Source of the DNA: Vigna angularis
Lineage: Eukaryota; Streptophyta; Magnoliopsida; Fabales; Fabaceae
DNA length: 64,000 nt
NCBI RefSeq assembly: GCF_016808095.1
Contig: NC_068970.1
Coordinates: forward strand, 64,703,130-64,767,129
Direction of reading: 5' to 3'
The stretch's first letter is position 1, and each line of letters opens with the position of its first letter. The translations under genes were made by a program, and so were the position numbers. Under the pieces are notes generated by a model that had not been told where the DNA came from, made no database searches, and saw only the letters and a program-made list of their open reading frames with translations. Below are positions 27,071-37,813 of this stretch, piece after piece.

Positions 27071-29899
27071 TTATGGATTTGAGTTTGTGTTGTTTGCGTT
27101 AAGATGTCTTGATGAAGAAGTTACATCAATGTCAATGGTGTGGCTATTATCCTCAAACTGTTTCCACCTTTGGAGTGCTTCTGGTAATGTCATATCAAAG
27201 TCAATTTCATATGCTTCATCAACATTTGTTTCCGAAGGCTTCCACACTTGAACAAGAGGAGACAACACATTCACCACATGACTCATGTCAGGGCGTTGGT
27301 GAGGCTCCCTTGCACAACAATGTCCTGCTAACCCTGCAACAATGCTAATACTCAGTAACGTTTCATCATCAACCTTAATTGTTGGATCAATGGTTGTTGG
27401 GAATGAATCTTTATTTATTAACATCTTGCGAAACCATGTAACGAGGTGGATGTGCTCTTCTGGTAGACTGTCATCAAGTGCCTTCCTTCCTGTTATCATC
27501 TCCATAAGAATAACTCCAAAACTATACACATCAACCTTTGTTGTAAGTCGCCCAGTAGCTGCACAATTGCATGACATTCTCATATTAGTGCATTGAATAT
27601 TTACACATGAAAGACATTTTGAGTATCTTTTAGTTGTATTTTGATGCATGAGAAACAAAGTTATGTTTAATCTACCTGCATATTCTGGTGCCATGTATCC
27701 AAAAGTTCCAGCCAGTCTAGTTTGAAACGAGGTTTTCCCTTCAGGAGCAAGTCGAACGAGTCCAAAGTCTGATACTTTGGCTCGCATATCATCTCCAAGC
27801 AAAATGTTGGATGGTTTAAGATCTCTGTGAATAAAAATCTGCTGTGCCAAACCATGGAGATATTCAACACCTCTAGCAACATCCAATGCAATACTAAGTC
27901 TTGTCTTCCATTCAAGTGGTTTTAGCCCCTCTTCTTTCCAGTTTATCAAATGTCTACTAAGAGCACCTTGAGGCATGCATTCATACACAAGAAGTCTTTC
28001 ACTACCATCTAAGCAAAACCCCAAGAGTGCAACCAAATTTCTGTGTCGAACCTTGGTGAGCACAGCAATTTCAGACGTGAACTCACTCTGCCCTTTTTGA
28101 TCTACAAATCCTGTTGATTGCATCCTTTTCACTGCAATCTTTGTCCCATCATGCAATTCCCCTTTGTATACAGTGCCAAATCCCCCTTTTCCCAAAATGT
28201 TTCCCTCACTAAAGTTGTTAGTTGCTTCTCTCAAAATTTGAATTGGAATTAACATGTTACTTGCTTCTCCTTTATAAACACTTTGTGAAGGACTTAACAA
28301 TGAACTAATATTTCCACTGTTTATCATTGCAACATTTCCATCCCCATAACGAGGAGGTATCACAATTGTGCTTTGCTGTTGAAGCTTACCCTCGTACTTT
28401 GCCTTTCTTCTAAACTTAACAAGTATCAAAACCCCAGCAACAAGTAAAACAACAACCATTACCGTAACTCCAACAATTATTGCAGTATTATTGTTTTTTA
28501 CGTGACCTACATGACCTGAATTAGTTTGTTCATTCTTTCCAATGTCAGGATTCCCTTCATATTTAACATCCACACCTTCACGAAATGATGGCACTTTGCC
28601 GTATATATCATTGTTGGAAACATCTAACTCTTGTAAATGAGGCAAACTAGCAAGTTCATTTGGTATAGTACCCGTGAGATTATTGTTAGCAAAAAATATT
28701 TTTGTCACCGAAGTAAGACCAGCAAAACATGGACAGATAGTGCCAGACAAACCCATGTTTTGAAAGTTGATAACCGAAACATTCCCCCCAGAACAGATCA
28801 CACCTGTCCATCTATTTGCACACGGATCATTACCTTGCCAACTTTGAGCAAAATTTAAAGGATACCCTAAAGGTTGAACAATAGATAGTAAAACATTTAC
28901 AAGGGGACTACATGATTGCTCCACCACGTTTGTGCAATACTGATTTCTCCCCTTATCCATGTTGTTGTCGACTGCTACACCATCTTTGAACCTAGGAGGG
29001 GATCCTTGAAGAAGGTTATTTGTTAAGTTCACAAACTTCAAACTTGGTAAAGCAACTAAAGAGGGTGGAACAACACCAGTCAACTGGTTATCCCTCAAGT
29101 TAACATCATAAAGTTGATCATGGTGTGACAAATCTGGTATAGGACCAGTGAAGGAATTCCCATTAGCCCATATTTGCTTCAAAGATTTCATTTTGCTTAA
29201 AACAGCTAGGGTGCCATTGAGTTTAGAGTTGCCGTTTTGTCCATTCACCAAAAGATTCTCTATTGAACTACCCGAAAGGCTTGCAGGCAATCCACCTTCT
29301 AAAAAATTATCAGACAAAGCTAAGAAAACCAAACCTGCAAAGGGACCATCTCTGCCAAAAAAATCTGGGATTGTCCCAGCAAGGCCAGCACTCTGAGCAC
29401 TAAAAGTTTGGAGTGCTACACAGTCCTTGAGACTGGTAGGAATGTTCCATTGAGAGAAGGGGTTGTTGTCAATTGTCACCTCTTGCAAACTGCTCATGCC
29501 CTTGAAGAAATCACTGGGAAATAAGTTGAAGTTGTTGTCATGGATTACCAACTTCTGCAAGGATTTTGAGAGGTAAGGGAATGCCCCTGTAAGATTATTG
29601 TCTTGACACTCAAACCGGGTCAATGCCGTTAACATCGCAAGCTCTTTGGGGAGAGTCCCTTGGAGGTTTTGATTCCCAATCTGAATAGCTTTCACACGTT
29701 TTGATGAATCACACACAACATGTTTCCATTTGCATATATCCTGACCTATCCATTCGAAGCTAAGAGGGGCATTGATGGTGCTCTTTAAAATTCCCATTAC
29801 GTTTGCATCTTGACATCTAATCGAGATAACAAAGAAAGAGAGAACAAAAAGAAGATCATAAAAGAAGAGACCTCCAAAACCCAGTTCATGCTTCCTCAT
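27071..29899 (-). CDS. TMK: LRR receptor-like serine/threonine kinase, TMK family
   Basis: Plasma-membrane receptor kinase of the TMK/BARK1 group, a family linked to auxin and brassinosteroid signalling. Exon 1 is 29899-27676 and exon 2 is 27558-27071. The 117-nt intron splits codon 742 (GCA G/CT) and restores EYAATGRLTTKVDVYSFG, giving 903 aa. Residues 1-29 are a signal peptide. Two LRR blocks flank a cysteine-containing non-LRR island (around SCSPLVNVLL to WQGNDPCANRWTGV), the TMK hallmark. A transmembrane helix lies at about 470-492. The kinase covers about 560-840, with the GKGGFGTV loop (about 568), AVKRM lysine, HRDLKPSN (about 691), DFG (about 711) and APE, so all catalytic residues are present and it is an RD kinase. 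The intron has no in-frame stop, so the unspliced frame also reads through as 942 aa. The gene is divergent from RPN2. Confidence 0.95.
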   Translation of the reverse strand: MRKHELGFGGLFFYDLLFVLSFFVISIRCQDANVMGILKSTINAPLSFEWIGQDICKWKHVVCDSSKRVKAIQIGNQNLQGTLPKELAMLTALTRFECQDNNLTGAFPYLSKSLQKLVIHDNNFNLFPSDFFKGMSSLQEVTIDNNPFSQWNIPTSLKDCVALQTFSAQSAGLAGTIPDFFGRDGPFAGLVFLALSDNFLEGGLPASLSGSSIENLLVNGQNGNSKLNGTLAVLSKMKSLKQIWANGNSFTGPIPDLSHHDQLYDVNLRDNQLTGVVPPSLVALPSLKFVNLTNNLLQGSPPRFKDGVAVDNNMDKGRNQYCTNVVEQSCSPLVNVLLSIVQPLGYPLNFAQSWQGNDPCANRWTGVICSGGNVSVINFQNMGLSGTICPCFAGLTSVTKIFFANNNLTGTIPNELASLPHLQELDVSNNDIYGKVPSFREGVDVKYEGNPDIGKNEQTNSGHVGHVKNNNTAIIVGVTVMVVVLLVAGVLILVKFRRKAKYEGKLQQQSTIVIPPRYGDGNVAMINSGNISSLLSPSQSVYKGEASNMLIPIQILREATNNFSEGNILGKGGFGTVYKGELHDGTKIAVKRMQSTGFVDQKGQSEFTSEIAVLTKVRHRNLVALLGFCLDGSERLLVYECMPQGALSRHLINWKEEGLKPLEWKTRLSIALDVARGVEYLHGLAQQIFIHRDLKPSNILLGDDMRAKVSDFGLVRLAPEGKTSFQTRLAGTFGYMAPEYAGRLNITLFLMHQNTTKRYSKCLSCVNIQCTNMRMSCNCAATGRLTTKVDVYSFGVILMEMITGRKALDDSLPEEHIHLVTWFRKMLINKDSFPTTIDPTIKVDDETLLSISIVAGLAGHCCAREPHQRPDMSHVVNVLSPLVQVWKPSETNVDEAYEIDFDMTLPEALQRWKQFEDNSHTIDIDVTSSSRHLNANNTNSNP

Positions 29900-31509
29900 A
29901 TTTAATCACCTTTTTCAAATCATATGAAGAAAAAGAAAGCTGGGTCGGAATGATGATGGAGAATCCCGAAAGGGTTTAAGGGGGACTTTATCACATTGCA
30001 TCTGATAAGGACAAGGAGGAGAAGCCCTCCAAAGAAAGAAGCGAAATGCAGAAGGAAAGAAATTGCAGACGAAGTTTTGTTTAGGTTATGGAGAAAATGG
30101 TGGAAGACAGACACATGCATGTGTGGACCCCTATTCTCTGGAAGTTTCAAAAATCAGTGGTTTGCATTGCATGTTTTAGTTCCACTCTTCTGACTGAACA
30201 TAATGTTTGTAGTAAATTAATTATTCACATTAAAAAATTAAATAAAATCATATTTTTATATACTCACTAAATATTTCTTTTTTTAATTATTATTATTATT
30301 ATTATACACATATGCTAATTTGGATGTTAAATGCTTAATTTTGTTAAACTAAAGTATAACAAAAAAAATGAACAAGTGATTATTTCTTTATGGGAAGATC
30401 TCAACTTGACAAACAAAATGGTTTTCAAATAATATACCTATATTTATATTTAAGATAACAGTTTATAGATAATTATGAAATATGTTTATTCTATTTTCTT
30501 TTGTTACACAAAGTGGAGACTAAATAATATTTATGATTAAAGTAAAATTATTCTATTTTTACACTTTAAATAGGACAGTCATTGACTAGTATATCAGTTT
30601 TTGAGCTTAAATTCAATGATGCAATATAAAAGCTTTCCAAAGTGGTATATCATTTATAAATTATTGTGAAGCAGTTTTTTTACTTTTAATCCTTTCACTT
30701 TTCTCATAATTTTTTTATGATTATGTACAATTTTGAAAAAAAAAAAGTGTTTATATACTTGAAAATAAAATTATATATATATATATTGTGTATTATAACA
30801 GACTAAATATTTCTTAGAATCTATTATTAAAAGTACTCTATATATTTATTTTCTAATTCATACTTTTGATTACATATTTTTAAATTTAAGTTTTATGTTT
30901 TATAATGCATATTTATAAATTGAAATTGTTAAACAGGAGATCCATTTATTAAAAATGTCTGTTAAATTATATTACACGTGTTGGGTATACAATATTTTTA
31001 TAAAGTAGTTTATAATAACATATATTATTTCTTAACTTTGTTTTTCTTCATTCATTTTTTGTTTTGTTTCAAGATATTAAGATATTTATAATGAATTTTA
31101 AAATATTTATTTGTCAGGAAATTTGAAAAAAAAATTGTCAGTAAATTAAATCAAGATCACCGTCTGATGATAAATGTATATAAAGGCTTAACCCACTTTT
31201 TCAAATTTTCGTCTCATATACTGAAATTAGCTAATTAGGTGTTTTCGAATAAAAAGATAAAAAATAATTGAAATTTTACAGAAAATTGACTAATTGATCC
31301 ATTTCGTGTTGAATAAGAATTGAAGATGCTCCTAATATAACAAAGTACACATTTCAATTTCACTCCCAAAACTACCCAAACCCAAACCCTTTCGCAATTG
31401 TTTCTGCAACCCTCTCAGATCGCTCGTTCCGTTAAGTACCATTCTCAAGCCCTAACCCTAACCCTAGCTGTTGCAATTATTCGCCAATTCAGTTCCTATT
31501 CGCACAACC
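29900..31509. other. Divergent promoter region between TMK and RPN2
   Basis: About 1.6 kb between two start codons pointing away from each other, so both promoters lie here. It is strongly AT-rich, with a short ATT run near 30286-30304 and an AT run near 30773-30788. The RPN2 side is GC-richer near 31370-31510, as expected of a 5' UTR, and contains a telomere-like motif. No gene is seen. Confidence 0.6.
31450..31467 (+). promoter_or_regulatory. Telo-box-like CCCTAA repeats in the RPN2 leader
   Basis: CCCTAACCCTAACCCTAG lies 43-60 bp upstream of the RPN2 ATG. Telo-box motifs (AAACCCTAA and relatives) are common near the transcription start of plant housekeeping genes and act with other elements in dividing cells. 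Here three telomere-type units are adjacent. Function at this gene is inferred from position only. Confidence 0.55.
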
Positions 31510-34500
31510 ATGGCTACGACTTTGGTGAGTTCCGCAGGTGGGATGCTGGCGATGCTCAACGAGCCCCACCTCTCGCTCAAGCTTCACGCGCTCTCCAACC
31601 TCAACAACTTGGTCGACACCTTCTGGCCCGAGATCTCCACTAGTCTGCCTAAGATGTGAGCATTCTCCTTTTTTCCTTCGATCTCTGTTTTTTTTGCGAA
31701 TTTGGATTTGGGTTTTGCGTGTGCTTTTTGTTTACACGAAAGTAATATGGTTTCAATTGCTGCGCGCTTTTAGTTTCTCTGAGTGTATTGATCAATAAAG
31801 AAGAATAAAGAACTGGTTAATTGTTGTAATTCAATTGTATTATATTTAATTGCGGTTTAGTAGCCAAAGGGGTATTTTTTTGGTCACCCTTTCCATATAT
31901 AGTGATAAAATCCATGAGTCAACGTGGTCCTGAAAGCGTGGCTTCTCTAGGAAGGGGAATGTTTTTAGCTGCATCTTCTTCTGCAATCTGGAGACTTTGT
32001 TATTAATGCATATGGTCCTTATTTTGCTCAAAGATCTAAGTTGTTTGCTTGAATTGAATATTTAGTGTGCGTGGTTAGAAGTGGGAATGTAGAGGATTTA
32101 ACTGTTTGTTTGTTATGGGTGTCGAACAGAGAGAGTTTGCATGAAGATGAGGAGTTTGATCAACATCAAAGGCAACTTGCTGCTCTTCTGGTGTCAAAGG
32201 TATCTGTGATCTGTTAATATCTTGAACCAACTTCGAATGGAAAATTAGCGGGACAGCAATTTTTCTTGCAAAATTCTTTTCTTTGAAAGGGATAATTTTT
32301 CACAATATTTGAGATGTAAAAAATAAGTATTGGCTTTCATCTCTTTATTATCTTTCTCAATTTTTAAAGCAGTCACCAAAAGGACACGCTTTCTTTCTCC
32401 TATCTGGAAAATTTCATCCCTAGATACTGAAGTCAGTTTCATTGCCTATCTTAATGATCTATGTATGCATCACTCCATATTCTTCAGGTCTTTTATTACT
32501 TGGGTGAACTTAATGACTCGTTATCCTATGCCCTCGGAGCTGGTCCTCTTTTTGATGTTTCAGAGGATTCTGATTATGTTCACACACTTCTTGGTGAGAG
32601 TTATAGTCTTTATTTTTATAAGACAACTGTATGGCCCTCGGCAGGCAACATATAAAGTGTGGTCTGTGAATATAACTAACGATGATTAATCATGCCATCC
32701 TAAGTTCCAATGTATGTTTTGTTTATTTTCGTCTATCTTCAGCTAAGGCCATAGATGAATATGCTAGTCTAAAGTCGAAGGCAGCTGAGTCAAGTGATGA
32801 ATCTGTCAAAGTGGACCCAAGGTTGGAAGCCATTGTGGAGAGACTGTTGGATAAGTATGTGAGCCATAATCATTCTTCTGGTTTCTGTAAATCAAATGTA
32901 TCTTAACCCTTGGGAATCGCTCACTTTTTGTTGCTTTGTCTAATTTAGGTGTATCGTGGATGGAAAATACCAGCAAGCTATGGGAACGGCTATTGAATGC
33001 AGGAGATTGGATAAACTAGAGGAGGCAATTACAAGGAGTGACAATGTTCAAGGAACTCTATCATATTGCATTTATGTCTCTCATTCCTTTGTTAACCTTA
33101 GGGAATACAGACAGGAGGTAAGGGAATTGAAAGTTTTCTGCTTGTGTTAAGTCCTAAGCACTGTATGTATCTGGTGAATTTGGAGGGTTGTATATCATTG
33201 AGGTGGATTATGGTTTTAGTTATCTTTGAAATATCTCTCTGGGCTATGTTTCATAATTTGAATTTTACATCTTTATGATTTGTGTACTCAAATGGGATGA
33301 ATATTTGCTCCTGCATGAATTTATACGGTCAAGAGGAAGATCAGCTGAATAGTACTTGAAAATGAACTGAAAAAGTTGTTGAGTTGTTCAAATTTATTCT
33401 TTAATGACTAGTTGGTTGTGGCATGACCTCCAACTTATAAAAATGTGAATAATAGTTTTTACGATGGAAGGGTGATATTGATCCTTGTTCTTGTTGTCTA
33501 GGTTCTTCGTCTTCTTGTTAAGGTGTTTCAAAAGCTTCCTTCACCAGATTATCTGAGTATTTGTCAGTGTCTTATGTTCTTGGATGAGCCGGAGGGTGTT
33601 GCAAGCATACTAGAGAAACTTTTACGTTCTGAAAACAAAGATGATGCTCTTTTGGCATTTCAAATTGCTTTTGATTTGGTAGAGAATGAGCACCAAGCTT
33701 TTCTTCTAAATGTTAGAGATCGCCTATCACCAGCTAAGTCTCAGCCTTCAGAAGCTGCACAGCCAAAACCCAGTGACGCAGATTCTACTCAAAATGCTAG
33801 TGCGAGTGGACAGGATGATGTTCAAATGACGGATGGTGATTCTGCGCCTACAGTTGATGTGCCAGAGGATCCAATTGAAACCATGTATGCTGAGAGGTTA
33901 AACAAAATAAAGGGAATTTTGTCTGGGGAAACTTCAATACAACTGACTCTGCAGTTCCTTTACAGTCATAACAAGTGAGGCAGTTTGTATGGTCATATCT
34001 TCATTTTGTGGTTGGTTTTAGTTTCACTGAATTATTGTTCTTTGTTCTTATTCTGTTTTTTATGTAATCTGCATTTAGGTCTGACCTGCTTATTCTGAAG
34101 ACAATAAAGCAGTCTGTGGAGATGAGAAATAGTGTCTGTCACAGTGCCACAATTTATGCCAATGCAATTATGCATGCTGGAACAACTGTGGATACTTTCC
34201 TCAGGGAAAATCTGGTTGGTTATTATGGCTAATTTTCTCTTTATCCCCTCTCCTTGTGTTTCCCATATATATATTTATTGCTTCGCATCCTAAGAATATC
34301 GTCCCTTGAAAATCTTAGGATTGGTTGAGCAGAGCTACTAACTGGGCCAAATTTAGTGCAACTGCTGGTCTCGGTGTTATCCATAGAGGCCATTTGCAGC
34401 AGGGAAGGTCACTGATGGCACCCTACTTACCTCAGGGTGGGACTGGAGGTGGTGGTAGTCCATATTCAGAAGGCGGTGCTCTGTATGCCCTTGGTCTTAT

Positions 34501-37500
34501 TCATGCTAACCATGGAGAGGGCATCAAACAATTTCTTCGTGATAGCCTGCGCAGTACCAGTGTTGAGGTGCTCATTAATAAACCTTATGATGTTCTTTTG
34601 GTAGAATAAGAAATAACCTGTGGTTATAATTAATGCAAGCTTCATGGGCAGGTCATTCAACATGGTGCATGTTTAGGTCTTGGATTGGCATCATTGGGAA
34701 CTGCTGATGAGGATATCTATGAAGAAATAAAGAACGTTCTCTACACTGATAGTGCTGTTGCTGGTGAGGCTGCTGGTATCAGTATGGGTTTACTCATGGT
34801 TGGAACTGGTAGTGACAAGGCAAATGAGATGCTCACTTATGCGCATGAGACCCAACATGAAAAGATTATTAGGTAAATGGTTTTTGCATGACAAGGTGTG
34901 AAATTTGGGTTCTCTTGCTTATGACTGTTCAATAATTTCAGGGGGCTAGCTTTGGGAATAGCACTTACTGTTTATGGGAGAGAAGAGGAAGCGGACACAT
35001 TGATTGAGCAAATGACTCGTGATCAGGATCCAATATTGCGTTATGGTGGCATGTATGCATTGGCCTTGGCGTACAGGGGAACAGCAAACAATAAGGCAAT
35101 TCGCCAGTTACTGCACTTTGCTGTATCTGATGTGAGTGATGATGTTAGGAGGACTGCAGTTCTAGCCTTAGGTTTTGTGTTGTACTCTGATCCGGAACAG
35201 GTTAGTTCTATATCTTTGGATTTTCCCTTGTTCTGAATTGCCTTTTTGTGGCTTTATTGTTGTTTTGGATATCTTTTTGATATTTGCAATGTTTATCTAC
35301 TTCAGACTCCACGAATTGTTTCCCTCCTATCAGAGTCTTACAATCCACATGTTCGATATGGGGCAGCACTTGCTGTGGGTATTTCCTGTGCTGGTACTGG
35401 TCTCAGTGAGGCTATCTCTTTATTGGAGCCTTTAACTTCGGATGTTGTTGATTTTGTTCGTCAAGGTGCTCTTATAGCAATGGCTATGGTCATGGTTCAG
35501 ATCAGTGAAGCTAGTGACTCACGAGTTGGAACATTTAGGTAAGTCCACCCTATTTATTTTGTACAGCAAGGCAATAATTTTGTGATTTTCTGACATACCC
35601 TGCACTCTAGGCGACAGTTGGAGAAAATTATCCTTGACAAGCACGAGGATACCATGAGCAAGATGGGAGCAATTTTGGCCTCAGGAATCCTTGATGCTGG
35701 TGGCAGAAATGTGACCATAAGGCTACTTTCTAAGACAAAACATGATAAAATTACTGCAGTGGTTGGTCTTGCAGTTTTTAGCCAATTTTGGTATTGGTAC
35801 CCTCTTATCTATTTTGTAAGCCTGGCTTTTTCCCCCACAGCTTTTATTGGTCTGAACTATGACCTGAAATCTCCTAAATTTGAGTTCTTGTCACATGCCA
35901 AGCCTTCACTTTTTGAATATCCTAAGCCTACTACCGTTCCTACCACTACTTCGACGGTGAAGCTTCCCACTGCTGTTCTGTCAACATCAGCTAAGGCTAA
36001 AGCTAGGGCTAAGAAAGCTGAAGAGCAGAAGGCAAATGCTGAAATTTCATCCGCTCCTGACTCTTCATCTGCACCGAGTGGTGGAAAAGGGAAGTCATCC
36101 AGTGAAAAGGATGGAGATTCAATGCAGGTAATGCGTTTTTTAATTAATTATTGAAGGCCTTCCTTTCATGTTTCTGAATTCAAAGCATTATTTGACTATT
36201 CGAAACTTATTTTTTATTGTGTGCGGACTTAGTAGAAATTTTCTTTACTAGCATTAAGTTAACACTTTTGAGCTTATGAAGCCCGGACACACTTTTCAAA
36301 TGGTATGTCCTTATGTTTAACACGTATCGGACACACCTCTCTAATGTTATGTCCTCATGTCTGACACCGACACATGTATGTTACTCAAGCAACACTTATC
36401 AGTGAAGTGTTTAATTCGATAGACATTTTTTTTGTCCTTGACACGATTTTGACATTGTGTTATGATCACAAATGTTTAGATTATATGTATTGTAATCTCG
36501 TACCATATCTCCCATATAATGTGGGATTTTAAAGTTGTTAATTTGTCTTTAAATGAATCTCGACTAAAGTGTTTTTTTTTTCAATAATGATGACCAAGAA
36601 GGGGATGAAATATTTTAAATTATAAATTATATCCTCTTTTCACTTTTTGGATGTTATATAGATGAATTAAATTCATTTTTGTATTAGGTGACAATTTGTT
36701 TAGATTATTATATTTAACTAATATTGATTGTTAATTTAAATAATTCATAATGATCCGTGTCCCCTTGTTCTACACTTTGGAGATTACACGTGTTAAAGTG
36801 TCCATGTCCGGGTCTGTGTCGTGTCCGGGTCATTGTCCATGTTTCATAGCTTTTGAGCAAAGGGAATAGGGATTGTGGATTACAGTTCTGAAACTGCTTT
36901 TCTTTATTTGGTGGTTATGAAGTAGGTCTAGAACTTGGTATGTAAAGATGGGGAATGTAGCTAAATTGCTATTAGGAAATGATTAGTCCTGGAGATCCAA
37001 TGGTCCCTGAAAGCTTGAGTAAAGGGAATAGGGATTGGGGATCGCAGTTCTGAAACTGATTTTGTTTATTTGGTGGTTATGAAGTAGGTCTAAAGCTTGG
37101 TATGTAAGGACGGCGAATGTGGCTAAATTGCTATTAAGAAATGATCGAACTGTGATTGGTCCTGGAGATCCAATGGACCCTGAAAGCTCATGGCTGGAGT
37201 CTCTCCTTTTTTTTTCGTGTGTGTAGGCAGAGTTTAGCATAAAATTTTCTTCATTGCAATGGTGATACTGTACTTGTTGGACATCTCACATCAATTAGAT
37301 ATATTACTAATTTATAATATAAAATGACCTTACAAGTCCTACAAATATGACTTGAAATCTATATTTTACGAATACAAGAAATTGTTGTTAAAATGTTGAT
37401 ATGAAAATGTTAGATCCATGACCTATCATATCACATGTGTATATGTTTGCTTGATGACCTTTTAAAATTTCACTTTTCTGTAGGTTGATAGCCCAACGAC

Positions 37501-37813
37501 GGAGAAGAAATCAGAACCCGAGTCATCTTTTGAGATTCTGACTAATCCTGCAAGGGTGGTTCCTGCGCAGGAGAAGGTTATTAAATTTTTGCAGGACAGC
37601 AGATATGTTCCAGTTAAGTTGGCACCTTCAGGATTTGTGCTTCTCAAAGACTTGCGTCCTACTGAGCCAGAAGTTCTTGCTCTCACTGATACGCCCTCAT
37701 CAACCACCACTTCAGCTGCTGGTGGGTCAGCAACTGGATTGCAGAGTTCTTCATCAGCCATGGCTGTGGATGAGGAACCTCAACCTCCTCAACCATTTGA
37801 ATACAGCTCATGA
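31510..37813 (+). CDS. RPN2: 26S proteasome non-ATPase regulatory subunit RPN2 (PSMD1)
   Basis: Large scaffold of the 19S base that supports ubiquitin-receptor and deubiquitinase docking. Exons: 31510-31655, 32130-32199, 32488-32593, 32743-32854, 32949-33117, 33502-33974, 34079-34214, 34319-34567, 34652-34872, 34942-35200, 35306-35538, 35611-36127, 37484-37813. Together they make 3021 nt, or 1006 aa, close to the usual plant length. The N-terminal helical region covers about residues 1-360, with an acidic insert (SQPSEAAQ to PTVDVPED). A toroid of proteasome/cyclosome repeats follows, visible as repeated G-x-A-L-x-L-G units such as [48 protein letters not shown] and [14 protein letters not shown] lysine/alanine-rich linker ([15 protein letters not shown]) and the C-terminal domain ([14 protein letters not shown]) end the protein. 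The last intron (1356 nt) is packed with repeats. All borders used are GT-AG. Confidence 0.97.
36270..36860. mobile_element. Terminal-inverted-repeat element in the last RPN2 intron
   Basis: The left end reads GAGCTTATGAAGCCCGGACAC from 36270. The right end (about 36825-36860) reads, on the other strand, CAAAAGCTATGAAACATGGACA, so the two ends are imperfect inverted repeats. Both ends carry several GTGTCC/GGACAC units in inverted orientation; the middle is plain AT-rich DNA. This fits a non-autonomous DNA transposon about 0.6 kb long. I could not define target-site duplications. Confidence 0.5.
36849..37185. repeat. Tandem duplication, units of about 164 and 173 bp, in an RPN2 intron
   Basis: The sequence from GCTTTTGAGCAAAGGGAATAGG (36849) to CCTGAAA (37012) recurs from 37013 to 37185. 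Shared blocks include CAGTTCTGAAACTG, GGTGGTTATGAAGTAGGTCT and CTGGAGATCCAATGG. The second copy has scattered substitutions and about 11 extra bases (ATCGAACTGTG region). The first unit begins at the edge of the inverted-repeat element. Confidence 0.85.
37275..37375. mobile_element. LTR-like fragment in the last RPN2 intron
   Basis: It starts TGTTGGACATCTCACATC at 37275 and runs through ATTTATAATATAAAATGACC and ACAAGTCC. That is the same order of motifs as the LTR-like ends of the element at 17485-17815. I see no primer-binding site or partner LTR, so this looks like a solo LTR or fragment. Confidence 0.4.
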
